13,270 nt of DNA from JBHJHK01 sp050330975 (GCA_050330975.1 JBHJHK010000116.1:1-13270); one strand, 5' to 3'. Counted from the first letter of the stretch, positions 1 through 7,741 are shown. Program-made: numbers and translations. The notes: generated by a model from the letters alone, not told the origin.

Positions 1-1465
1 CCTTGGTGGTACTCTCCTCCGCGGGCTTATCGGTGCGGGGGTGGGTGGCGGCGCCGACGAAGTATAAGCCGTCGATGTCTTCGGCCTTGTTGTGGAAGAG
101 ATAGTAGGCCGACTGGGTGAAGCGGGGCGCCAGGGAAAACCCACTGCCCACATAGCTCAAGTAACGGCTCTGGAAGTCCAGGGGAGTCATGTAGAACTGG
201 TGGACCAGATGGCGACGCAAATCCGGTAGCAGGGTGGATTCCAGGGCCTCGAGGATGCGATCCCGGTAGCTGTCCCCCACCGCGGCCCAGTCGACGTTGC
301 CCTGGAGGTTGGGCACCGGCGACAACACGTAGAAACCGTCGCAGCCCGGCGGGGCCATGGTCGGGTCGCTGGCCCCGGGGCGGTGGAGGTAGAGGCTAAA
401 ATCGTCCGCCAGCACCTTGCGCTGGAAGATGTCCCGCAACAATTCTCGGTAGCGCTCCCCCAGCCAGATGGTGTGGTGGGCCACATCGCCGTAGCTGCGG
501 TTGGTGGCGAAATAGAGTACAAACAGCCCCATGGAGTACTTGAGGCGGTCGATGCGTCGGTCGCTCCAGCGCCGCCGCCTCTCCTTGGGGATCATGTGGC
601 GGTAGACGTGGGGGGGGTCGCCGTTGACCACCACCACGTCGGCCCGCAAATGGCTACCGTCCGCCAACCGCACCCCCGTGGCCCGGGGACGTCGACCCTT
701 GCCCCCCTCCACCAGGATTTGGTCGACGGTGGTGGACAATCCCACCTCGATGCCCTCCTCGTCCATCAGCTTCCCCAGGGCGTCCACCAAGGCGCCGGTG
801 CCCCCCTTGGGGAAGTGGACCCCCCACTGGCGCTCGAGGTAGTGGATCAGGGCGTAGATGGAGGTGGTGTCGAAGGGATTGCCCCACACCAACAAGGGCT
901 GAAGGCTAAAGGCCCGCCGCAGATAGTCGTGTTGGATGTGGCGAGACACCAGGCCGTAAACGGTGCGATAGCTCTGGAGGCGCACGAGGGCCGGCACCTG
1001 GCGCAGCATAAAGGGCAGGCTGTGGAAGGGGCGATGGGCCAGTTCCGTGAAGCCCACGGCGAAGATTCGCCGCGAGGTCTCCACCAAGCGCCGGTAGCCG
1101 TCCACATCCGGGGGGTGGATGCGGCGAATCTCGTCGAGAGTCTGTTCCAAGGTGCCGCCGTAGTCGAACTGGCGCCCGTCGGGGAAGCGAAACCGGTACC
1201 AGGGGGTCACCGGCACGAGCTCCACGTAGTCGGCCAACGACTTGTTGAACAAGGCGAACAGCTCTTCAAATAGAAACGGCGCCGTGAGCACCGTGGGGCC
1301 GGCGTCGTGGGTGAAGCCGTCGCGCTCGAAGACCTGGGCCCGGCCCCCCAGGCGAGGGGCGCGGTCGAGGAGGCGTACGGCATAGCCCAGCGCCCGCAGC
1401 CGCAGGGCCGAGGCGAGGCCGCCAAAGCCCCCTCCGATGACAATGGCTGTCCCAGGGGTCGTCAT
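1..1465 (-). CDS. crtI: Phytoene desaturase CrtI, 3' end cut by the window edge
   Basis: FAD-dependent carotenoid desaturase that introduces double bonds into phytoene to give neurosporene or lycopene; the number of steps cannot be told from sequence. The 488 visible codons begin MTTPGTAIVIGGGFGGLASA, a Rossmann GxGxxG dinucleotide-binding motif. GGRAQVFERDGFTHDAGPTV follows, typical of the CrtI family. Near the end, LYFVGAATHP is the conserved C-terminal FAD-contact region. CrtI proteins are usually about 490-510 residues, so perhaps 10-20 residues lie beyond the edge. The ATG overlaps the crtE stop as ATGA, with GGAG (1476-1479) ten bases upstream, which implies translational coupling. Odd: the residues after THP read RTDKPAEESTTK where the family usually has GAGIPGV followed by a short Ser/Lys segment. 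The frame is intact and the other frames do not restore the motif. CrtI is much the best fit; a related carotenoid desaturase or isomerase is less likely. Confidence 0.93.
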   Translation of the reverse strand, partial: MTTPGTAIVIGGGFGGLASALRLRALGYAVRLLDRAPRLGGRAQVFERDGFTHDAGPTVLTAPFLFEELFALFNKSLADYVELVPVTPWYRFRFPDGRQFDYGGTLEQTLDEIRRIHPPDVDGYRRLVETSRRIFAVGFTELAHRPFHSLPFMLRQVPALVRLQSYRTVYGLVSRHIQHDYLRRAFSLQPLLVWGNPFDTTSIYALIHYLERQWGVHFPKGGTGALVDALGKLMDEEGIEVGLSTTVDQILVEGGKGRRPRATGVRLADGSHLRADVVVVNGDPPHVYRHMIPKERRRRWSDRRIDRLKYSMGLFVLYFATNRSYGDVAHHTIWLGERYRELLRDIFQRKVLADDFSLYLHRPGASDPTMAPPGCDGFYVLSPVPNLQGNVDWAAVGDSYRDRILEALESTLLPDLRRHLVHQFYMTPLDFQSRYLSYVGSGFSLAPRFTQSAYYLFHNKAEDIDGLYFVGAATHPRTDKPAEESTTK

Positions 1466-2625
1466 GGTGTGGGTTCTCCAACTGAGGTGACGCCGACCCA
1501 CAACCCCGAGGCCCCGAGGGCCGCCTCTAGTCCCGTGTTGAGGCAGTCCCGCAGCGGGGTGGGGAGCTGGCGGATGGCGGCGAACAGTTCGCCCTTGAGG
1601 GTCTTGGCGCTGGCGCGACAGGTGGCGACGCCGGGCCCGTCGGCCAGGATCCGGCGCCAGTGGTCGGGGAGGTGGGGGTCGTCGTCGGCCGCGGGGTCGG
1701 TTTGCAGAAAGGCCCGCAGGGCGTTGGCTTGGGCCACGGGCACTCGGGGGTCGGTGAGGTGGCACACCACCGGCGCCGTCAAACGCCGCTGGCGCAGGTC
1801 GGAGCCCGCGGCGCGCCCGGGCTTTTGGTCGAGGACGTCGGCGGTGTCGTCGAGTAGCTGGTAGAGGAGACCGAAGTCCACCAACAGGTCGCTGACTCGC
1901 TGGCAAAGGGTATCGGGAGCGCCGGCTGAGCGCAGCACCGACTCGGCGGGGAGGGCGAACAACGATCCCGACTTGTAGCGCGCCGTGGTGCAGTAGTGAT
2001 GCCAAGCGCCCCGGGGATCGTCGATGAGTTCGCCCTCCAAGTCGAGGGCTTGACCGGTGATGGCGGTGCTGGCGGCCCGGCTAAAGGCCTGGGTCACCGC
2101 TAGCCGCCGGGCGGCGGGGATATCGGCGGCGGCCACGAGGGCAAAGCTCTGGACGATGAGGTAATCCCCCAAGTTGATGGCGTACTCGGGGCCAAAGCGG
2201 TACCACACGGCTTCCCGATCCCGGCGGGTGGTGTCCCGATCTTGGAGGTCGTCGTGGACCAATGAGGCGTTGTGGAGCAGTTCGCAGGCGGCGGCGATGG
2301 CCGTAGTACCCTCGGTGGCTCCCCAACAGCGGGCCACGGCCAACGCCAGCCGAGCTCGCCACTGCCGACCGCGACCGGCCAGGTGATAATTCACCCCCGT
2401 GGCCAGGGGTTCTGCCACCTGGGCGATGCCATCCAATAGGCCATTGACGGCGGGCAATTGCGCCTCGGCCCAGCGCCAGTAGCGCCCGGGCCCCGTATTG
2501 CTCGATTCAGCCAACGACGGCGAAGTGGGGTTGTCGCTGTCGGCGACGATGACGTGCTGGCCGGGGGTGGCAAAATCGACCTGCAGAGCGCTTCGACCGA
2601 CGGCAGACGCTATCCCATCGCCCAT
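1462..2625 (-). CDS. crtE: Polyprenyl (geranylgeranyl) diphosphate synthase, CrtE-like, with N-terminal extension
   Basis: Chain-elongating isoprenyl diphosphate synthase, probably supplying GGPP for the carotenoid pathway that continues in crtI. At 387 residues it is long for a family of about 300. Seen: first Asp-rich motif DDLQD at 125-129 followed by RDTTRR, GQALDLE at 191-197, KSGSLF at 218-223, second Asp-rich motif DDTAD at 259-263, and GSDLRQRRLTAPVV at 274-287. Odd: the usual GGKRxRP isopentenyl-diphosphate site appears as GRGRQWRAR (84-92), so Lys is replaced by Arg and the next Arg by Gln. Residues 1-48 are low-complexity and match no domain I know. The ATG at 2625 was chosen because AGGGGG (2634-2639) lies eight bases upstream. 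The frame stays open to an upstream ATG at 2751, but that codon lies within the putative promoter repeats. The product chain length is inferred from the neighbour, not from sequence. Confidence 0.85.
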   Translation of the reverse strand: MGDGIASAVGRSALQVDFATPGQHVIVADSDNPTSPSLAESSNTGPGRYWRWAEAQLPAVNGLLDGIAQVAEPLATGVNYHLAGRGRQWRARLALAVARCWGATEGTTAIAAACELLHNASLVHDDLQDRDTTRRDREAVWYRFGPEYAINLGDYLIVQSFALVAAADIPAARRLAVTQAFSRAASTAITGQALDLEGELIDDPRGAWHHYCTTARYKSGSLFALPAESVLRSAGAPDTLCQRVSDLLVDFGLLYQLLDDTADVLDQKPGRAAGSDLRQRRLTAPVVCHLTDPRVPVAQANALRAFLQTDPAADDDPHLPDHWRRILADGPGVATCRASAKTLKGELFAAIRQLPTPLRDCLNTGLEAALGASGLWVGVTSVGEPTP

Positions 2626-2633
2626 ATTGTTGA

Positions 2634-2639
2634 CCCCCT
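2634..2639 (-). promoter_or_regulatory. Ribosome binding site of crtE (decides the start)
   Basis: AGGGGG on the minus strand ends eight bases before the ATG at 2625. It favours this start over the in-frame ATG at 2751, which would give a 429-residue protein. Confidence 0.6.
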
Positions 2640-2729
2640 GTGGCGGTTTATCATTATCGACTTGTGACTGTGCTGGCCGCAGTGGGGTTCCAGGGCCCAA
2701 TCGATGGGTGCCCCGCCAACCCCAATTCG

Positions 2730-2756
2730 ATTTTAGACAAAATTTAGACACTGCAA
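2730..2756 (-). promoter_or_regulatory. Candidate crtE promoter with 11-bp-spaced direct repeat (possible operator)
   Basis: On the plus strand TTTAGACA occurs at 2732-2739 and again at 2743-2750, start to start 11 bp, so both copies face the same side of the helix. Read in the direction of transcription the unit is TGTCTAAA. The proximal copy merges with TAAAAT (2730-2735), a 5/6 match to a sigma-70 -10 box. TTGCAG (2751-2756) is a weak -35 at a short 15-bp spacing. The AT-rich stretch stands out from the GC-rich surroundings and lies about 105 bases before the crtE start. Tandem 11-bp repeats in carotenoid promoters are typical of CarH/LitR (MerR family) operators, though the core here is TGTCTA rather than TGTACA. 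The assignment to that family is inference. Confidence 0.45.
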
Positions 2757-2787
2757 GAGACCCCGGTGGAGGGTGGGGGTTCCCAGG

Positions 2788-4518
2788 TCACGTTTTCCAA
2801 CTGACTTGAAGTACCTGGGCGTCGATCTCCACGCGGTTAAAAAATTCCAGCCAGTGGAGCTGGAGGGCCGACAATTGGTCGTTGGGGCCTTTGACCTCCA
2901 CCAACCGTCCCCCGCCAGCCCCCCATACCAGTAGGTCGGGGAAGCCCCGGCGGCTGTGGCGGGGGTCTTGGGCCATGCCCTCGAGGACTCGGGCGATGCC
3001 CGGAGAGGGAAATTGGCCGAGACAAACGGCGATGGCCGACAACAGTCCCGGGTGCCACACCACAAAGGGGTTGGTCAAACCCCGCTTGGCCTCGAAGCGC
3101 TGGCCCAACAGGGCCAGGCAGCGGGATGGGTCTTCCAGGAGGGCCAGCTGCGCCTCGATGGCCGCGCGGCGGCTGTGGTAGAAGTTGTCCCTGGCCAAAT
3201 CCGCCGGTCCCATCTGGAGGGGGTGGTGGAAGGCCCCCGGGGTGCCATCGTAGAGGACGTCCCAGAACAACAGACCAAATAGGCCGCACCACAGCCAGTT
3301 TTCGCTGTGGATGGCCTGGAGGCCTTCTCCGTGGAGGTGGTGTATAACCCCCTGTTCGACGGCGCCCCGAAAACGGGGATCCAGGGCGACGCTGGGGGCG
3401 GCCCGCAGGGTGGCCGTGGCCCGCTTGAGGGGGCGCTTGGGGCTTTTGAGCCGGGCGATGATGTCGGCGGCGGCGATGGCCTCCTCGGCACTCCCCGGCT
3501 CGGTGGCCATGGCCTCGGCCAGGGCCAGGGCCTCGGCTTTGCGGCCCAAGCGCTGGAGCAACCTCACCCGGCGCTCCCTGGCCGGGGGCTGTTGCAGGGG
3601 GGCGTAGGCCCGCTCTGCGGCTTCAAAGTGGCTTTGGCGCTCGAAAAACCGTCCCACCGTCCGGGCCAGACGCTCCGTCTTGGTCCTGGCGGCGGGCTCC
3701 AGGGGGCGGGTGGCCCACCAGGAGAACCACCAGGCGGCCACCCGTTCGGGGCAGGCGCTGTCGGCCAGGACGGCGAACTGGGCCGCCGCTTCAGCCACCG
3801 CCCAACAGGCCACCGCTTCGGCCCGGCACTGGTAGTGGGGAGCCAGTTGGGCGGGGTCAATGGTCTCCACCCGCCGATAGCCCAGGTCTCGCAGGACAAA
3901 CGCCGAGAGATCCACCGTGGGGCGGCCGAAGAACAAAAACCGCAGCCAGGCCATCATGCCATCGCCCCTGCGACAAATGACCCGGCCACGGGCTTCCACA
4001 GCCGCCACCAGGTCCCCTGGGGTCACCCCGTCGGCGCTGGCGAGCGCTTTGATCAACCCCTCCTTGGGGCCTTTGGTCAAACTCGGCTGCCAGCGATCCA
4101 AATCCCTGAGGATTTGGCTCAGTTCCCGACGGGTGAGCCAGGCCAATAGGGGTTCGTGGGATTGCGGCGTTTTGCCCCAGGCCCCGAGGGATTCCACCAA
4201 CCCCACCGCGTCGAGGGTGGCCACCGCGGCGGCTAGGTCTTGGATCTCCGGGTAATTCAACCCATCCAAACGAAAAAACTGCCCTCGGCGGTGGGCCAGG
4301 CGGGCGTAGAGGCAGCGGGCGTCTTCGTCGAGGCCTTGGAGGCAGGTGACGAAGGCCCGTTCCTCGGGGTCGAGTAGCCCACCGTAGTGGTGGGCGACAA
4401 AGCGGAGGAATTCGTCGAAGTTGTCCCGGTAATACTTGGGGGGCAGCTCCGGGGGAGGGGGGCGCCTCCGCCGTGGTCTTGGTGGGGACTCGGACTCGTC
4501 GCTACTGGACACGGGCAT
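2788..4518 (-). CDS. FAN1-type VRR-NUC structure-specific nuclease
   Basis: Bacterial homologue of Fanconi-associated nuclease 1, a structure-specific DNA nuclease that cuts 5' flaps and acts in interstrand crosslink repair. It has 576 residues, close to the Pseudomonas FAN1 size. Seen: a Pro/Arg-rich tail (1-27); a FAN1 N-terminal region starting with PPKYYRDNFDEFLRFV; a helical, repeat-like middle (about 225-380); and a C-terminal VRR-NUC domain. The metal-binding residues expected from the family are present: Glu406 in HSENWLWCGLFGLLFWD, Asp528 in RGFPDLLVW, and Glu541 and Lys543 in LVEVKGPNDQLSALQ. Translation runs to residue 576 with no break. The start is uncertain: no good Shine-Dalgarno precedes the ATG at 4518, and the conserved part begins only near residue 27. 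It lies 81 bases after the DUF547 gene on the same strand. I see no functional tie to the neighbouring carotenoid genes. Confidence 0.9.
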   Translation of the reverse strand: MPVSSSDESESPPRPRRRRPPPPELPPKYYRDNFDEFLRFVAHHYGGLLDPEERAFVTCLQGLDEDARCLYARLAHRRGQFFRLDGLNYPEIQDLAAAVATLDAVGLVESLGAWGKTPQSHEPLLAWLTRRELSQILRDLDRWQPSLTKGPKEGLIKALASADGVTPGDLVAAVEARGRVICRRGDGMMAWLRFLFFGRPTVDLSAFVLRDLGYRRVETIDPAQLAPHYQCRAEAVACWAVAEAAAQFAVLADSACPERVAAWWFSWWATRPLEPAARTKTERLARTVGRFFERQSHFEAAERAYAPLQQPPARERRVRLLQRLGRKAEALALAEAMATEPGSAEEAIAAADIIARLKSPKRPLKRATATLRAAPSVALDPRFRGAVEQGVIHHLHGEGLQAIHSENWLWCGLFGLLFWDVLYDGTPGAFHHPLQMGPADLARDNFYHSRRAAIEAQLALLEDPSRCLALLGQRFEAKRGLTNPFVVWHPGLLSAIAVCLGQFPSPGIARVLEGMAQDPRHSRRGFPDLLVWGAGGGRLVEVKGPNDQLSALQLHWLEFFNRVEIDAQVLQVSWKT

Positions 4519-4599
4519 CCAACATGCAAGGGATCAACTCAAGGGGTCAAAGCCCCCCATCCCAGGGCAAAGGATAAAAGGGGGCTGTACCGCGATGGC

Positions 4600-5433
4600 T
4601 CAGGGCTTGAGGTCGTTGAGTCCCCAATCGTAGGACAAGTGGGCGACGGGCGCCTCGCCCGCGGCGATGCGGGCTCGGTGCTCGGGGTCGTCGGCCAGCC
4701 ACTCGGCGTAGGGGGCAAAGGTGTCTTCCAGGGAGTCAAAGCCCCGCTCGCCCCGCTGGAAGTCCTCTTCGAACCAGTCGAAGATCTTTGAGACCTCCAG
4801 GCGCTGGCGCTCTAAGTTGTAGCGGTTGCGGGAGTCGTCGGTCAAAAACCGCCGCCAGCTGTCCTGGAGCTGCTCTTCCAACCGCGTGGCCACAAAGGCC
4901 TCGTCCCGCAAGGCCGGGCAGCCGATGGAGGCGCAGTTGACCCCCACGTGGATAAAGGGGTCGCGATACTGGGGGCGCAGGACCTCGTGTTCAACCCAAT
5001 CCAAGTGACGCTCCTCGCCGAGGAGGGTAAAGAACTCCCGCTTCCAGGGACTCTGGAACCAAGACCCCAACTCCTTGATGGAATCCAGCTCGGGATACTC
5101 GGTGAGGATGAGCTCCACGGTGAAGGCGTTGTAGGCGTTGATCAAGAACGCCATCTGCTGTTCGCGGGTCCAGGTGTCAAAGGTCTCGGAGGTTACGCCA
5201 GACAGGGCCTCCAGGTAGTTTTGTAGAGCTTGGCGATCCGCTTGAAAGCCCCGGTAGTCCACCTGGGAGGCGTGGCCGTCGTCGACCCACACCACGTGGT
5301 CCTTGAGGAGGTCGCTCCACTGGCTGTGTTGGTGGTCAAATCCCTGGGAGGCCAACACGGGATTGAGGGTTATCGCCCACAAAACCCCCGCGGGGACCAG
5401 GGCCTTGAGGTGGATAAAGCCGTTGGAAAACAT
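4600..5433 (-). CDS. Exported DUF547 domain protein
   Basis: 277 residues with a likely Sec signal peptide: a short start, a hydrophobic stretch at about 10-27 and a cleavage site after VLA (27-29). The mature part is a DUF547 domain, shown by ASQVDYRGF (55-63), MAFLINAYNAFTVELIL (94-110) and HVGVNCASIGCPALRDEAF (162-180), with the two conserved cysteines Cys167 and Cys172. The biochemical role of the family is not established to my knowledge. The ATG at 5433 is chosen over the in-frame GTG at 5442 because AGGAG (5442-5446) sits eight bases before it and overlaps the GTG. The gene begins 45 bases after the TVP38-oxidoreductase gene and probably shares its transcript. This pairing of DUF547 with a TVP38/flavoprotein fusion suggests a joint envelope function. 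Whether it is soluble in the periplasm or attached to the outer face of the membrane is not clear. Confidence 0.88.
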   Translation of the reverse strand: MFSNGFIHLKALVPAGVLWAITLNPVLASQGFDHQHSQWSDLLKDHVVWVDDGHASQVDYRGFQADRQALQNYLEALSGVTSETFDTWTREQQMAFLINAYNAFTVELILTEYPELDSIKELGSWFQSPWKREFFTLLGEERHLDWVEHEVLRPQYRDPFIHVGVNCASIGCPALRDEAFVATRLEEQLQDSWRRFLTDDSRNRYNLERQRLEVSKIFDWFEEDFQRGERGFDSLEDTFAPYAEWLADDPEHRARIAAGEAPVAHLSYDWGLNDLKP

Positions 5434-5478
5434 GGCGATCACTCCTGATTAACGATGGCTGGAGGTCATGGGATGAAA

Positions 5479-7692
5479 TCAGTGGCCTTCGCTGCCGGCG
5501 GGGAGCGACGTGGTGGAGGGGGCTTTGGAGAAGCCCTCGCCCCGCCAAAAGCCGTGGTAGCGGGCCAGCCATTCCAATACCTTGGGGTTGGTGTGGGCCT
5601 GCTTCCAGCGGCCGGCGGCGTACTTGTTGGCCTCCGCCAGGGTGGGATAGATGTGCACCGTGGAGAGAATTTTGTTCATGCCAAAGCCGTGGCGCATGGC
5701 GGCGACGTATTCGACGATGATCTCGCCGGCGTTTTCCCCCACGATGGTGGCCCCTAGGATTTTGTCCTTGCCGGGGACGGTGAGGACCCGGACAAAGCCG
5801 TGGGCTTCCCCCTCGGCGATGGCCCGGTCGAGATCGTCGATGCCGTAGGTGGTGACTTCGTAGTCGATACCCTGGGCCTTGGCCATGGATTCGTTGAGGC
5901 CCACGTGGGCAATTTCCGGGTCGGTGAAGGTGGCCCAGGGGATCACCGAGTAGTCAGCCTTGAACTTCTTCAGGTGGCCAAATAGGGCGTTCACCGCTCC
6001 AAACCAGGCCTGGTGGGCCCCCACGTGGGTGAATTGATAGGGGCCGGCCACATCCCCCACGGCGTAGATGTTGGGGTACAGGGTCTGGAGGTAGGCGTTG
6101 GTCTCGACGGTTTTGTCCACGGGAATGCCCAAGGCCTCCAGGCCAAAGCCCTCGGTGCGGGGCTTGCGGCCCAGGGCCAACAGCACTTCGTCGAAGGGGA
6201 TGGACACTTTTTCCCCGTTGTGGTCGGCGATCAAGTGTTTTTCCCCACTGTCGCTGCGTTCAAAGGCCACCGCTTTGTGCTCGGTGAGCACTTTGATGCC
6301 CTCGGCGGCAAAACGCTCGGCCAGCACCTCCGACACTTCGGGGTCCTCCTTGGCCAAGATTCGCGGTCCCATCTCCACCTGGGTGACTTGGCTGCCAAAG
6401 CGGGCAAAGGTTTGGGCCAATTCACAGCCGATGGGGCCACCCCCCAGCACCACCAACCGCCGGGGCAGGGTGCGCAGGTTCCACACCGTATCCGAAGTGA
6501 GGTAACCCACTTCCGCAAGGCCTTCGATGGGAGGCACTAGGGGACTGGCGCCAGTGGCGATGATGATGTTGCGGGTGGTGAGGGTGCGGCCGTTGACCTC
6601 CACCTCATAGGGGGACTTGATGGTGGCTTCCCCCTGGATTACATCCACCCCCAGGGACTGGTAGCGCTCCACCGAGTCGTGGGGCTCGATGGCCTTGACC
6701 ACCCGGTGTACCCGCTCCATGACCTTGGCGAAGTCGAATTGGATCTCCACCTTGTCGAGGCCAAAGTCCTCGGCCCGCTTGGCCAAGTTTAGGATTCGCG
6801 CCGAGCGGATCAGCGCCTTGGAGGGCACACAGCCGTAGTTGAGGCAATCTCCCCCCATCTTGTGCTTCTCGATCAGGCTAACCTTGGCCTTGACCGCCGC
6901 GGCGATGTAGGACGACACCAAACCGGCGGCACCGGCACCGATGACCACCAGGTTGCGGTCAAAGCGTTTGGGCTTGGCAAAGGGCGCCAACTGGCGCTGG
7001 CCCTCCCGCCAGGCTTTGATGGCCTTGGCCGCCCCCAGCAAGCGCTTGGCGATAAAGGGAAACAGGCCCAGGAGGACAAAGGAGGCGATGAGGTCGAAGG
7101 AGGCGATGTCCCCCAGGGACTCCAATTGGGCCAACTGGGTGCCGGCGTTGACGTAGACGATGGTGGCCGGCAGCATCCCCACCTGGCTCACCAGGTAGAA
7201 CACCACGGTGCGGATGGGGGTCAAGCCCATGACCAAGTTGATGACGAAAAAGGGAATAGCTGGCACCAACCGCATGGCGAAGAGATAAAAAGCCCCCTCC
7301 CGTTCGATACCGCGGTTGATGGAGGTCAACCACTGGCCAAAACGGCTTTGCACCGCGTCGCGGAACAAATAGCGGGCGATGAGAAACGCCAAGGTGGCGC
7401 CGATGGAAGAGGCAAAGGAGACCAACACCGACCCCGTGGTAACCCCGAAGATGGCCCCGGCCACCACGGTCATGATGGCGGCGCCCGGGAGGGACAAGGC
7501 GGTGACTAGCACGTAGATGGCGAAGAAAGCCGCCGCCGTCGAATAGGGGTTGGCCTGGTAGTAGCTCACCAGGGCGGTTTGCTGGTCTTTGTTGTAGGTA
7601 AGGCTAAAGTACTGGTCGAGGTCGAAGGCGAAAAAAACGCCGATGAGGACGATGACGAGGGCCACCAGCGCCCACTTGCCGTTGTGGTTCAT
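5479..7692 (-). CDS. Fusion: TVP38/TMEM64 membrane domain + FAD pyridine-nucleotide-disulfide oxidoreductase
   Basis: 737 residues in two parts. Residues 1-225 form a TVP38/TMEM64 (DedA-superfamily) membrane domain with an N-terminal helix (8-23), helices at about 57-110 and 135-185, and a last helix near 200-216. It carries the family-like features SLPGAAIMTVVAGAIFG and RLVPAIPFFVINLVMGLTPI. Residues 245-737 are a class I flavoprotein disulfide reductase of the mercuric-reductase/lipoamide-dehydrogenase type: FAD motif VVIGAGAAGL (249-258), redox pair GGDCLNYGCVPSK (Cys283, Cys288), NAD(P) motif VVLGGGPIGCELAQ, YAVGDVAG, and a C-terminal His680-Glu687 pair in HIYPTLAEAN. No N-terminal HMA domain or C-terminal Cys pair is present, so mercury reduction is unlikely. 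The architecture is known from databases but the substrate is not. ATG 7692 has GGGAG (7702-7706) nine bases upstream, preferred over the adjacent TTG at 7695. It heads a likely operon with the DUF547 gene. Confidence 0.92.
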   Translation of the reverse strand: MNHNGKWALVALVIVLIGVFFAFDLDQYFSLTYNKDQQTALVSYYQANPYSTAAAFFAIYVLVTALSLPGAAIMTVVAGAIFGVTTGSVLVSFASSIGATLAFLIARYLFRDAVQSRFGQWLTSINRGIEREGAFYLFAMRLVPAIPFFVINLVMGLTPIRTVVFYLVSQVGMLPATIVYVNAGTQLAQLESLGDIASFDLIASFVLLGLFPFIAKRLLGAAKAIKAWREGQRQLAPFAKPKRFDRNLVVIGAGAAGLVSSYIAAAVKAKVSLIEKHKMGGDCLNYGCVPSKALIRSARILNLAKRAEDFGLDKVEIQFDFAKVMERVHRVVKAIEPHDSVERYQSLGVDVIQGEATIKSPYEVEVNGRTLTTRNIIIATGASPLVPPIEGLAEVGYLTSDTVWNLRTLPRRLVVLGGGPIGCELAQTFARFGSQVTQVEMGPRILAKEDPEVSEVLAERFAAEGIKVLTEHKAVAFERSDSGEKHLIADHNGEKVSIPFDEVLLALGRKPRTEGFGLEALGIPVDKTVETNAYLQTLYPNIYAVGDVAGPYQFTHVGAHQAWFGAVNALFGHLKKFKADYSVIPWATFTDPEIAHVGLNESMAKAQGIDYEVTTYGIDDLDRAIAEGEAHGFVRVLTVPGKDKILGATIVGENAGEIIVEYVAAMRHGFGMNKILSTVHIYPTLAEANKYAAGRWKQAHTNPKVLEWLARYHGFWRGEGFSKAPSTTSLPAGSEGH

Positions 7693-7722
7693 CAATGGGT
7701 TCTCCCAACACGAGTTGTCCGG

Positions 7723-7741
7723 CGGCGTTTGTCAAACGCCG
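7723..7741. promoter_or_regulatory. 19-bp perfect palindrome upstream of the TVP38-fusion gene
   Basis: CGGCGTTTG-T-CAAACGCCG has two 9-base arms around one central base and lies 31-49 bases before the ATG at 7692. The minus strand contains a perfect TTGACA (7735-7730) inside it, but no convincing -10 box follows at 16-18 bp. It could be the operator of a dimeric repressor or, in RNA, a stem of about 7-8 bp. No U-run follows in either direction, so a terminator is unlikely. Confidence 0.5.

Noticed and set aside
383..1273. Long plus-strand open frame (296 codons) across crtI
   Set aside because: It is antisense to a clearly recognisable CrtI reading frame and its translation resembles no protein; GC-rich genes give such open frames by codon bias.
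2760..2780. ACCCC-N11-GGGGT inverted repeat after the FAN1 stop, followed by CTCTT on the minus strand
   Set aside because: A five-base stem with a long loop and a poor U-tract is too weak to call a terminator.
3307..4149. 280-codon plus-strand open frame inside the FAN1 gene
   Set aside because: Antisense shadow of a gene with intact catalytic motifs; Gly/Pro-rich composition without domain features.
4543..4586. Overlapping inverted repeats (AGCCCCC...GGGGGCT and GGGG-N6-CCCC) between the DUF547 and FAN1 genes
   Set aside because: The larger stem has a 22-base loop and neither is followed by a U-run on the minus strand. In a GC-rich gap such matches are expected, so I do not call a terminator.
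6862..7509. 215-codon plus-strand open frame opposite the TVP38 domain
   Set aside because: Its His/Asp/Gly-rich composition is the mirror of membrane-helix codons; no start signal and no family resemblance.
5479..7692. Mercuric reductase identity for the flavoprotein fusion
   Set aside because: No HMA metal-binding domain and no C-terminal Cys-Cys pair; the N-terminus is a TVP38 membrane domain instead.
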